From assembly GCF_020171525.1 (NCBI RefSeq), contig NZ_JAIVAI010000003.1, positions 212,452-276,451 on the forward strand: a stretch of DNA of 64,000 bases, in the 5' to 3' direction. The translations under genes and the position numbers were made by a program. The notes under the pieces were generated by a model that was not told the origin of the DNA, ran no database searches, and saw only the letters and a list, made by a program, of their open reading frames with translations. Below are positions 27,989 through 34,883 of this stretch, one piece after another. Source of the stretch: Halobacillus yeomjeoni. Its GTDB lineage: Bacteria > Bacillota > Bacilli > Bacillales > Halobacillaceae. The first letter of the stretch is position 1, and each line of letters begins with the position of its first letter.

Positions 27989-29725
27989 TTACGCACTTCT
28001 TTGTATTTGATCCTGGTCACCTTTTCTTAAAGCAGCAACAGCCGTTACCAAAATCCAGAAAGTGAATACGAGGATGATAGCACCAAATGTGAAGAGCATC
28101 CAGTCACTCTCAGCCGCCCAAGGTGCCCATTTCGTCACCACTTGTGAAATCATGGCCCACAAAGTCATGAACATGATGAATACCATCGGAATGACTGTTG
28201 GAAGGTAGTTCCTTCCTTGACGTTTCAGCCATATAGAGATCAAAAGTAAACTGATTCCGGCTAACAGCTGGTTGGATGTACCGAATAACGGCCAAAGCAG
28301 GTACCCTCCTGAACCAAAACCTCTCGGCCCTTGAGGAATCAATGTCAAAGCAGCACTGGAAACGACCGCTGTCGTCGTCGCCACATGCATCTTCGTAAGC
28401 GGTGTGATTTTATATTCCGCGCCTAGTTCAGAAATGATATAGCGCATCAGACGGACGGATGAATCAAGCGTTGTAGCCGCGAAGCTGACGACAATGACGG
28501 ATACGATCGTCGACGCAACCGTAGCCGGGATGCCTAATCCAGCAGCGAGCTGTCCAGCTCCTTGAACGAATACACCCAAGCCGGCTCCGCTCGCAGCAGC
28601 AAAGCCGCTGTAAGTCGCCGTGAATTGTTCAGCTGTCGGGAAGAATGTGACAACGGCTATGATCGCGACTAAAGCCAGTGCACCTTCTCCGACTGACCCG
28701 AGATAACCGACGAAACGCGCATCTGCTTCATTATTCAATTGTTTGGACGAAGTTCCTGATGACACTAATCCGTGGAACCCGGAAATGGCTCCACAAGCGA
28801 TCGTGATGAACAATAACGGGAACCAGGAAGTATCCGCAGACGCATTGGTCACAGGAGCGGTAATTTCCGGATTTGTAAACAAAAGCCCCAGATAAAGCAA
28901 GCCAAGTCCGACGATCAACTGGTGGGAGTTGATGTAATCACGGGGCTGAAGCAGCTTCCATACCGGTAAAGTGGATGCAATGTATACATACACCATCAAC
29001 ACGATGATCCAGGCGAAAAACGCCATGGAAGTTGCACTCAATCCGAAGAATGAAGTGGCCCCTTCGCCTCCGAAATATTTAACGAGGTCGATTTGCATAG
29101 CTGGAACATAGCTTGCGACAACCGCCGCCAAATACATGACCGCCAATGCGACGATCGATGGCAGCAGCATGTTGCCTTTCTTTTTATAAACACTGTACCC
29201 GATCCATATCGCCAATGGGATTTGGATGAAAACCGAAACGACACTTGCCGGGAAGGAAATGAACAATTTAGCGATGACCCACGCAAAAACAGCGTTGACC
29301 ATAAGAACTAACAATAAAATGATGAATAAAAACAAGACTTTCGCTTTCTGCCCGATCAGTTTGCTTGCTAAAGTACCGACAGACTGCCCTTTGTTACGGA
29401 CCGATAACACCAATGTTCCGAAGTCATGAACCCCCGCTGCAAACACCGTACCTAGCAGCACCCACAACACTGCGGGAAGCCATCCCCAGTAAACAGCAAT
29501 CGCAGGACCGACAATCGGTGCTGCTCCAGCTACAGATGTGAAATGGTGCCCCCATAAGACAAATTTATTTGTCGGAACGAAGTCCACGCCATCCTTATAC
29601 CGATGAGCAGGTGTGACATAATTCGGATCCAAACGATAGATTTTTTCAGCGATGAACTTGGAATAATATTTATACCCTAAGAAAAAAACAAGCATCCCTA
29701 CAACCGCAAGCCATATTCCACTCAC
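27989..29725 (-). CDS. cstA: Carbon starvation protein CstA family transporter
   Basis: Polytopic membrane transporter; in E. coli CstA relatives import peptides or pyruvate. I start at GTG 29725 because AGGAGGGTTTTT precedes it, which removes 26 upstream residues and gives 578 aa beginning SGIWLAVVGML. There are about 16 membrane spans. CstA marks include YKYYSKFIAEKIYRLD, the HHFTSVAGAAPIVGPAIA block, GTVFAAGVHDFG, GFHGLVSSGTSSKQL and FGTSNQLLAG. First gene of the cluster with the Cys-rich protein, CC-ending protein and ArsA-type ATPase. Confidence 0.92.
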   Translation of the reverse strand: MSGIWLAVVGMLVFFLGYKYYSKFIAEKIYRLDPNYVTPAHRYKDGVDFVPTNKFVLWGHHFTSVAGAAPIVGPAIAVYWGWLPAVLWVLLGTVFAAGVHDFGTLVLSVRNKGQSVGTLASKLIGQKAKVLFLFIILLLVLMVNAVFAWVIAKLFISFPASVVSVFIQIPLAIWIGYSVYKKKGNMLLPSIVALAVMYLAAVVASYVPAMQIDLVKYFGGEGATSFFGLSATSMAFFAWIIVLMVYVYIASTLPVWKLLQPRDYINSHQLIVGLGLLYLGLLFTNPEITAPVTNASADTSWFPLLFITIACGAISGFHGLVSSGTSSKQLNNEADARFVGYLGSVGEGALALVAIIAVVTFFPTAEQFTATYSGFAAASGAGLGVFVQGAGQLAAGLGIPATVASTIVSVIVVSFAATTLDSSVRLMRYIISELGAEYKITPLTKMHVATTTAVVSSAALTLIPQGPRGFGSGGYLLWPLFGTSNQLLAGISLLLISIWLKRQGRNYLPTVIPMVFIMFMTLWAMISQVVTKWAPWAAESDWMLFTFGAIILVFTFWILVTAVAALRKGDQDQIQRSA

Positions 29726-29932
29726 AAAAACCCTCCTCTTATGAAATTGGTATTCTATGTATGCGTTTACATACTTCTGACAGTATACTACATTGTTCCC
29801 CAAACCATCAATGTAGTTTTTTTATTTTTCTGAAAACAAAGAGGTTAAGGATTTCAAGAGCCAGCTAAGGTAAAAAAGCCTAAGGATATAATTCGAATCC
29901 ACCCAATACATGCCTTTAGTTTGATAAAAAAA
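29726..29932. promoter_or_regulatory. cstA leader region
   Basis: About 200 bp, AT-rich, with the cstA promoter on the minus strand. No operator was recognised. Confidence 0.3.
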
Positions 29933-29967
29933 TACCACCTCAAGCATGCCTTATGCTCAAGGTGGTA
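29933..29967 (-). terminator. Terminator after the sortase gene
   Basis: TACCACCT / AGGTGGTA with an inner AGCAT/ATGCT stem, followed on the minus strand by seven T. Confidence 0.88.
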
Positions 29968-29975
29968 CCCCCATT

Positions 29976-30647
29976 TCATGATTCACTTTGCTTCAGTTCT
30001 GTATAAACGACGAGGCGATCCTGATGCCCGCCTTTGGAACGGATGAACTCTCCTGTACAAGTAATCAACTTCAGACTGCGACGAGCCGTATAGCCGAAAA
30101 TATCTTCTACAGGTGCTTCATATTGAGGAAAGACATCTTTACCTGTAACGACAAAGGTGAGACGTTCACCGCTCTCGCCGGTCACAAAGATCTCATCTCC
30201 TTTTTTCAACTTCTGCAAGTTATAAAACACGGCCGGGCCTGTCTTGCTGTCCACATGACCCGCAAGGACAGAGCTGCCACGTGCTCCTGGTTTGGCCCCT
30301 GGTTCAAACCATCCTACATTCTCGACTTGTTCCGGGACTCCCATTTGCCCGTTATCGAGGAGCCCGACATTTTCAATATCGGTGTCGACGTCAATAGCAG
30401 GAATTTGCAGCCGTTTGGGCGATACACTTACATCTTCATCCTTAATGATCGGGTCTGCATAGGTTCCCTGCTTTTTTTTCTGCATGGTTGCTTCTTCTCT
30501 TACATTTTCAGAGGATTGATCGTTTTCTTTTGCAGAGACCTGTTCAGCAGTGTCTGACACCACCTGGGAGTCAGTGCCGCCACACGCGACTAACAGGGTG
30601 AGGATCACCCCCATCAGGATTTGGATCGATAAGTGATACCGTTTCAT
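29976..30647 (-). CDS. Sortase (class F-like) with a lipoprotein-type N-terminus
   Basis: Transpeptidase that should anchor the neighbouring MPDTG protein to the wall. The 223-aa product has the sortase triad in order: H131 in LAGHVDSKTG, C197 in LITCTGEF and R211 in HQDRLVVY; the LAGHVDSKTGPAVFY pattern is closest to class F sortases. Unusually, the N-terminus (LLVACGG) looks like a lipobox, so it may be lipid-anchored rather than held by a transmembrane helix. A long Ser/Glu/Lys linker (residues 25-75) spans toward the wall. AAAGGAG precedes the ATG. It lies 53 nt downstream of its likely substrate. Confidence 0.88.
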   Translation of the reverse strand: MKRYHLSIQILMGVILTLLVACGGTDSQVVSDTAEQVSAKENDQSSENVREEATMQKKKQGTYADPIIKDEDVSVSPKRLQIPAIDVDTDIENVGLLDNGQMGVPEQVENVGWFEPGAKPGARGSSVLAGHVDSKTGPAVFYNLQKLKKGDEIFVTGESGERLTFVVTGKDVFPQYEAPVEDIFGYTARRSLKLITCTGEFIRSKGGHQDRLVVYTELKQSES

Positions 30648-30674
30648 AGCTGCATGCTCCTTTATTTAAGAAGG

Positions 30675-30696
30675 AAAGAGAGGCTCACCTCTCTTT
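30675..30696 (-). terminator. Hairpin between surface-protein and sortase genes
   Basis: AAAGAGAGG / CCTCTCTTT with a CTCA loop, and TTTCCTTCTT after it on the minus strand. Probably a leaky terminator that keeps sortase lower than its substrate. Confidence 0.6.
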
Positions 30697-30700
30697 ACCC

Positions 30701-32041
30701 TTATTGTTTCGCTTGTTTGCGATAGAATAGTGCAGATGCACTGATCAATGCCAGAATAGAAGCGAAGATCCACAGGTCACTGTTGGAATCCGCTGTACCA
30801 CCCATTCCGGTATCCGGCATTTCTGAAGGCATTTCCATAGCGAACTTATCAGGGAACTGGCTGACGAACGCTCCAGATAGGGCTTTGGAAGCACCGAACA
30901 TGTGAGCATAAGATTCTCTCAACTGTTCATAAGTCGCAGCGTAGTCTTCTTCAACATAACTATCGAACGTGTTGATCAAGTGATCTACGTGCTGCTGCAG
31001 ATTACCGGATAGTGTATCGGCATCAAGACGGCCTTCCGTTGCTGTTTCTAAAAATTGAGAGAAGTCAGCACGATAGTTTTTCAAAGCTTCCATCGCTTTT
31101 TCTTTTTGTGCTGCATCATCTTTTGCCGTTCCTTGGACGTAGGTTACAAAGTCACCGATGTGACCGGTCCACATTTTCTCAAATTGCTGCCCTGCTTCTT
31201 CACCATAAATGGATGAAATTGCAGCAGCAAGGTCATCCGTGTTGGCAGCGAGAGCTTCAGTGGAAGCTTTAAAGTCTTCAGATCCTTCGATTCCATTCTG
31301 CATCGCCATCATGGCAAGTCCTGCGTGCTCGCTCAGCAAGTGGTTCAAGTTGGAACGAAGGTCGGCTGCAGGTGTGACTGCTTTCGTATTGTTGAATTTG
31401 TCCGGGAATTGATTCACAATCGCGCTTGATAGACCTTTACTCACACCGTACATGTGGTTGATCGCTTCACGTTCATATTCATACGCTTTTGCATAGTCTC
31501 CCACTACATAGCTGTCAAAAGCTCCGATCAGCTGGTTGACGTGCATTTGCAGTCCTTCCGCTAATGCATCAGCTTCCAGGCGCTCACCTGTAGCGGACTC
31601 AAGGAATTGTGAAAAGTCCTGGCGGTATTGACTCAATTCATCCAATGCATTTTGTTTCTTCTCTTCATCGTTTTCAGCTGTTCCTTTTACATAGTCCACA
31701 AAGAATCCGATATGGCTTGTCCACATTTTGCTGAATTTCTCTCCAGCTTCTTCACCGTATACAGATGAAATCGCTCCAGCTAAGTCTTCCGTATTCGCTG
31801 AAAGAGCTCCAGCCGCTTCCTTGAAGTCCGGGGCACCTTCTGCACCTTTTCTCATCGTTTCAACAGCAAGGTAGGCGTGTTCACTAAGTAGATTGTCTAA
31901 TGTAGAACGAAGCTCAACAGCTTCAGTCGTAACGGATGGCTTCGCATGGTCCTCGGCACTTACGACGTTCAATCCAGTAGGTATTAATAGGGATACACTC
32001 AACGGTACAGCTAGAAATGCGTTTTTCATGTTCATATTCAA
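30701..32041 (-). CDS. Sortase-anchored surface protein with a duplicated histidine-containing helical domain
   Basis: Cell-wall protein of unknown function. I start at TTG 32041: AAGGAG lies 10 nt before it, and longer frames would reach into the promoter. The 446-aa product has a signal peptide (ending LNVVSAED), two homologous helical repeats of about 170 residues, then MPDTG, a membrane span and RKQAKQ, a sortase sorting signal. Each repeat keeps four histidines: LLSEHA, MWTxHIG, QxHVxxLI and xHMxGxSK, and ends QFPDKF. The pattern suggests paired helical bundles that could bind a metal or heme, but no such activity is shown. Controlled with the ECF sigma factor. Confidence 0.85.
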   Translation of the reverse strand: MNMNMKNAFLAVPLSVSLLIPTGLNVVSAEDHAKPSVTTEAVELRSTLDNLLSEHAYLAVETMRKGAEGAPDFKEAAGALSANTEDLAGAISSVYGEEAGEKFSKMWTSHIGFFVDYVKGTAENDEEKKQNALDELSQYRQDFSQFLESATGERLEADALAEGLQMHVNQLIGAFDSYVVGDYAKAYEYEREAINHMYGVSKGLSSAIVNQFPDKFNNTKAVTPAADLRSNLNHLLSEHAGLAMMAMQNGIEGSEDFKASTEALAANTDDLAAAISSIYGEEAGQQFEKMWTGHIGDFVTYVQGTAKDDAAQKEKAMEALKNYRADFSQFLETATEGRLDADTLSGNLQQHVDHLINTFDSYVEEDYAATYEQLRESYAHMFGASKALSGAFVSQFPDKFAMEMPSEMPDTGMGGTADSNSDLWIFASILALISASALFYRKQAKQ

Positions 32042-32076
32042 TCGATCCACTCTCCTTGTTATTTTTTTATTCACTT

Positions 32077-32110
32077 AGCTATCGAGAGAGATCATAGATT
32101 GGATCACTTT
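32077..32110 (-). promoter_or_regulatory. ECF-type promoter of the surface-protein gene
   Basis: On the minus strand AAAGTGATCCAA (32110-32099) and CGATAGCT (32084-32077) are separated by 14 nt. The same two blocks with the same spacing precede the ECF sigma gene. Transcription would begin near 32070, about 30 nt before the TTG start. Confidence 0.8.
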
Positions 32111-32188
32111 TTTCTGAAAAAATTTTGAATTTAAGATTCTCAACTTCTTAGAACGCTGTCACGGCAACGGTTCGTGGCAAATAAAAAA

Positions 32189-32217
32189 ATCCTGAAACCG
32201 TTATACGATTTCAGGAT
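32189..32217 (-). terminator. Terminator after the anti-sigma gene
   Basis: ATCCTGAAA / TTTCAGGAT stem followed on the minus strand by seven T. Confidence 0.88.
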
Positions 32218-32225
32218 TTCATCTA

Positions 32226-33005
32226 TTATAAGCTTGAACTCATGACGACTTCGCCCTGTGGCGTTTCGCTGTTCGCATCCGGTTCTTTAGATACGGCAAC
32301 GGCATCCCACTCGACGTCCTCAGGCAATTGGTCCATGGAAAAGGCGACAGCCCCTTCGCCATTTTCATTGGCGACAAATGTACCTGCGCGGTAAGGCGTT
32401 TCTCCTTGAATCAACCAGACTTGATAAACTTCTTCCCCTTGTAGAGGCGTGAGCTGTTCAGCCTGTATCGTCAACAATTCTTTCTCATTTTGGCGGATCA
32501 TCGCAGCAGTGGCGTTCGCTTGTGTATTCTCACCCTTCAACTGTACCCGCTTAGCCACTTGATCGGTACTTTCCTCTATTTGAGGCGGTTCGGGTTCCGG
32601 GTCGGAAACCTGTTCTTGTCCATTATTAGTTAAAGCATAGAGGTTTCCTACTAATGAGAGGATGAGTGCGGCTGCCAATCCACGGACCACCCATGGCCGC
32701 TTCGACTGTTTTGGCACCTGTTCCTGTTTTTGTTCTCGGTGCTCGTCCATGTAGACAACCGGATCTTCCTCGTTTGAAACAGGCTCATCTTCTTCAAATA
32801 CAGCACCCAGCACTCGATCTTTCATACCTTCCGGAGGGTCGACAGGTTCAGAACTGAACGGCAGATCTGCAGTAAGTTCACGCAATTCTTCGAGCTCTTC
32901 ACGACATTCTGAACAAGATTCCAAATGCTGCTCGAACTGTGCTTTTTCATTCTCTGATAGTTGATCATTGAAGTAATCCAACACCTTATCACATTCGTTA
33001 CGCAT
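32226..33005 (-). CDS. RskA-type transmembrane anti-sigma factor
   Basis: Membrane protein that holds the ECF sigma factor inactive. The 259-aa product has an N-terminal zinc-binding anti-sigma domain with HLESCSEC (residues about 27-34) and an earlier Cys, then an acidic linker. One membrane span follows (GLAAALILSLVGNLYAL, about 110-126). The extracytoplasmic C-terminus is the RskA domain, seen in EVYQVWLIQGETPYRAGTF and the DAVAVSKEPDANSETPQGEVV ending. Its start overlaps the sigma stop by 8 nt, so translation is coupled. Signal-driven cleavage outside the membrane would release sigma. Confidence 0.9.
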   Translation of the reverse strand: MRNECDKVLDYFNDQLSENEKAQFEQHLESCSECREELEELRELTADLPFSSEPVDPPEGMKDRVLGAVFEEDEPVSNEEDPVVYMDEHREQKQEQVPKQSKRPWVVRGLAAALILSLVGNLYALTNNGQEQVSDPEPEPPQIEESTDQVAKRVQLKGENTQANATAAMIRQNEKELLTIQAEQLTPLQGEEVYQVWLIQGETPYRAGTFVANENGEGAVAFSMDQLPEDVEWDAVAVSKEPDANSETPQGEVVMSSSL

Positions 33006-33561
33006 CGCGTATCCCTCCTTCCAATGCTGATACGTGCTCTTTCAGATGCTTCAAGGCAAGCCTCAGTCTCCCTTTTACCGTACCGAGAGGGAGATTACAC
33101 TGTTCAGCGATCTTACTCTGGCTTAATCCTTTGAAGTAAAATAGGTCCACCATTTGTTTTTGGTCATCGGATAATTTCTGGACCGCCTGTTTCATGACAG
33201 CACTCTTTTCTTTCCATTCCACCAGGTCTTCCGTGGATTGCGTCTGTTCTTCAGGCACATCGGTTTCTTCCTGTAAGGAAACATTGTGCTTTTTGTTTCC
33301 TCGTATTTGATCGATCGCTGTATATCGAGTGATGGTCACAAGCCAAGACGAGAACTTCCCCTTCGTGTTGTCGTACTTCGCTTTTTGTGTCCACAGTTTT
33401 ATAAATACTTCTTGTAACACTTCTTCGGCTAACGTCTCATCAGAAGACAGCTTGATGACAAATGAATATAATAGCTTTTCATATTTATCGTAGAGGGCTT
33501 CAAGTGATTGCTTGTCGCCGTCGATCATCTTCTGATAGAGCTCTGCATCACGATTACTCAT
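32998..33561 (-). CDS. ECF RNA polymerase sigma factor (SigK/RskA-associated type)
   Basis: Extracytoplasmic-function sigma factor of 187 aa. Region 2 spans residues about 15-85 (LYDKYEKLLYSFVIKLSSDETLAEEVLQEVFIKLWTQ and FSSWLVTITRYTAIDQIR) and region 4 spans 125-178 (LSDDQKQMVDLFYFKGLSQSKIAEQCNLPLGTVKGRLR). Its own promoter carries the same motif as that of the downstream surface-protein gene, which indicates autoregulation. The RskA-type anti-sigma gene follows at once. The signal is unknown, but the anchored protein and sortase in the same locus suggest a cell-surface cue. Confidence 0.92.
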   Translation of the reverse strand: MSNRDAELYQKMIDGDKQSLEALYDKYEKLLYSFVIKLSSDETLAEEVLQEVFIKLWTQKAKYDNTKGKFSSWLVTITRYTAIDQIRGNKKHNVSLQEETDVPEEQTQSTEDLVEWKEKSAVMKQAVQKLSDDQKQMVDLFYFKGLSQSKIAEQCNLPLGTVKGRLRLALKHLKEHVSALEGGIRDA

Positions 33562-33625
33562 AGCACACCCCTTTAACTCATAGATATCGCCATCTTACCA
33601 CACTCAGAGTAGGAGTTCTGTATTA

Positions 33626-33659
33626 AGCTATCGGATTGGAGTCCGTTTTGGATCACTTT
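33626..33659 (-). promoter_or_regulatory. ECF-type autoregulatory promoter of the sigma gene
   Basis: On the minus strand AAAGTGATCCAA (33659-33648), 14 nt, then CGATAGCT (33633-33626). Both blocks and the spacing match the promoter at 32077-32110 exactly. About 60 nt separates it from the ATG at 33561. Confidence 0.8.
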
Positions 33660-33665
33660 TTGTGG

Positions 33666-33762
33666 TTTGGTCGATAAAATTTGTTTTCCGCTGATAAACA
33701 GGGGTGAATCGCTGATTAAAGGACCGGTTTGACTGATAAAATGCAATTTCCGCCGATAAAAA
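33666..33762 (+). repeat. GATAAA phased array 1
   Basis: Five units with GATAAA (one GATTAAA) at 33673, 33693, 33714, 33735 and 33755, so the period is 20-21 bp. It opens with TTTGGTCGATAAA; later units read CGCTGATAAA or CGCCGATAAA. It lies between the divergent ECF promoter and the NERD gene. Confidence 0.9.
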
Positions 33763-33814
33763 GGAAAACACACCTTAGCCGTCTAATAGATAGAGATCAG
33801 AAAGGTGTGATGTC

Positions 33815-34765
33815 ATGATTAGAAAAGACCTCATATTCCCTCTCCGCATCGAGCAGCTCCAAGCGTTGGAAAGAAGACTCCCTTGCTCTCATACTCATCT
33901 CCCAGCTGTAAAAGAAAAACTAGCGATTGAATTTGCAGGCTATAAAGGAGAAAACGCCTTGCGCCACCCTCTGTCTTTCCTCCCTGACCAATTCTCTATT
34001 TACTATGACTTGAGACTCTTCGACGGTACTCACTACTTTCAAAATGATGCTCTCATTCTTACCTCCCGGTGGATTTTATTGATTGAAGCGAAATACTATG
34101 CTGGAGAACTATTTTATGAGAATAACCAAGTACGGCGGGAATGGAATGATGAGGTGCAGGGTTTCAATGATCCATTAATACAAGTCAAACGTCATAAACG
34201 CCAGTTGGAAAAGTGGCTGATTAATCGAAACCTTCCCCTTCTCCCCATTCATTGCCTCGTTGCCAACAGTCATCCACACTGCGTCATTCATTCCGCCGCC
34301 CCCGAAGTAATCCGCACTTATAATCTGCCAGAGAATATAGAAATCATTGAACGTTTACATGAAAAACGTACTCACCAAGATATCCACGAGCTATCTCAAG
34401 CATTACTCCACCACCATCAACCATTCTCATATGATTTTGCAGCGCATTTTCAAATAGGCAAGCGGGATGTGATGACCGGAGTACACTGCCAGGACTGCGG
34501 AACTCTTGGAATGACTCGACTTTACGGGGGCTGGTACTGCGGGAAGTGTAAGCATAAAAGTAAAAATGCTCATATTCACTCCCTGAGAGACTATGCTCTA
34601 CTTTTAGGTAAGAAAATTACCAACGCTCAAGCAAGACGCTTTTTACAATTGTCATCGCCTTCGACTACCAAGCGCATCCTGCAGGCTACTGGCTCACGTA
34701 GGGTAGGCATGAGAAAAAGCAGCGTCTATGAACTGGATTTGGACAGTTTGGTCGATAAAAATTGA
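33815..34765 (+). CDS. NERD-domain protein with a C-terminal zinc ribbon
   Basis: 316-aa protein with an N-terminal NERD (nuclease-related) domain, residues about 45-160. GYKGENALRHPL, DLRLFDGTHYFQNDALIL and the WILLIEAKYYAGELFY strand fit the PD-(D/E)XK-like fold (Asp, then Glu-x-Lys). A zinc ribbon follows near 225-245 (CQDCGTLG...CGKCKH), and then a tail that may be helix-turn-helix-like. Activity on DNA or RNA is plausible but unproved. The last codons (LVDKN and stop) are written in the first unit of array 2, and array 1 lies just upstream, so the gene is bracketed by the repeats. Confidence 0.8.
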   Translation: MIRKDLIFPLRIEQLQALERRLPCSHTHLPAVKEKLAIEFAGYKGENALRHPLSFLPDQFSIYYDLRLFDGTHYFQNDALILTSRWILLIEAKYYAGELFYENNQVRREWNDEVQGFNDPLIQVKRHKRQLEKWLINRNLPLLPIHCLVANSHPHCVIHSAAPEVIRTYNLPENIEIIERLHEKRTHQDIHELSQALLHHHQPFSYDFAAHFQIGKRDVMTGVHCQDCGTLGMTRLYGGWYCGKCKHKSKNAHIHSLRDYALLLGKKITNAQARRFLQLSSPSTTKRILQATGSRRVGMRKSSVYELDLDSLVDKN

Positions 34766-34841
34766 TTTGCGCTGATAAAATTAATTTTCCGCCGATAAAC
34801 CTGCCCATTTGGTCGATAAAATTAAAAAGTCGCTGATAAAC
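34746..34841 (+). repeat. GATAAA phased array 2
   Basis: GATAAA cores at 34754, 34774, 34794, 34815 and 34835 (period 20-21 bp). Units open TTTGGTCGATAAA, then GCGCTGATAAA and CGCCGATAAA; GGTCGATAAA appears again at the fourth unit. It overlaps the NERD stop codon and lies before a convergent gene. Confidence 0.9.
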
Positions 34842-34847
34842 ATAAAA

Positions 34848-34878
34848 AAGAGCCCTGCGCCCCCTACGCAAGACTCTT
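34848..34878 (-). terminator. Terminator after the DUF3221-like lipoprotein gene
   Basis: AAGAG...GCG pairs with CGC...CTCTT, giving a broken stem, followed on the minus strand by six T. Confidence 0.6.
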
Positions 34879-34883
34879 CCTAT

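Noticed and set aside
29955..29975. T-box-like sequence GGTGGTACC
   Set aside because: It is one arm of a symmetric hairpin that ends the sortase gene on the other strand; no stem I or specifier loop and no aminoacyl-tRNA or amino-acid gene follows on that strand.
29988..30557. Plus-strand frame of 189 aa across the sortase gene
   Set aside because: Antisense shadow; the sortase catalytic motifs are on the minus strand.
32041..32074. Upstream GTG start (32074) for the MPDTG protein
   Set aside because: It lies at the predicted transcription start of the ECF promoter and before the AAGGAG site, so it cannot be the translation start of that transcript.
33666..33762. CRISPR-like array made of the GATAAA repeats
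   Set aside because: The repeated part is only about 9-10 bp and the filler is not of spacer length; the constant 20-21 bp step and lack of cas genes do not fit.
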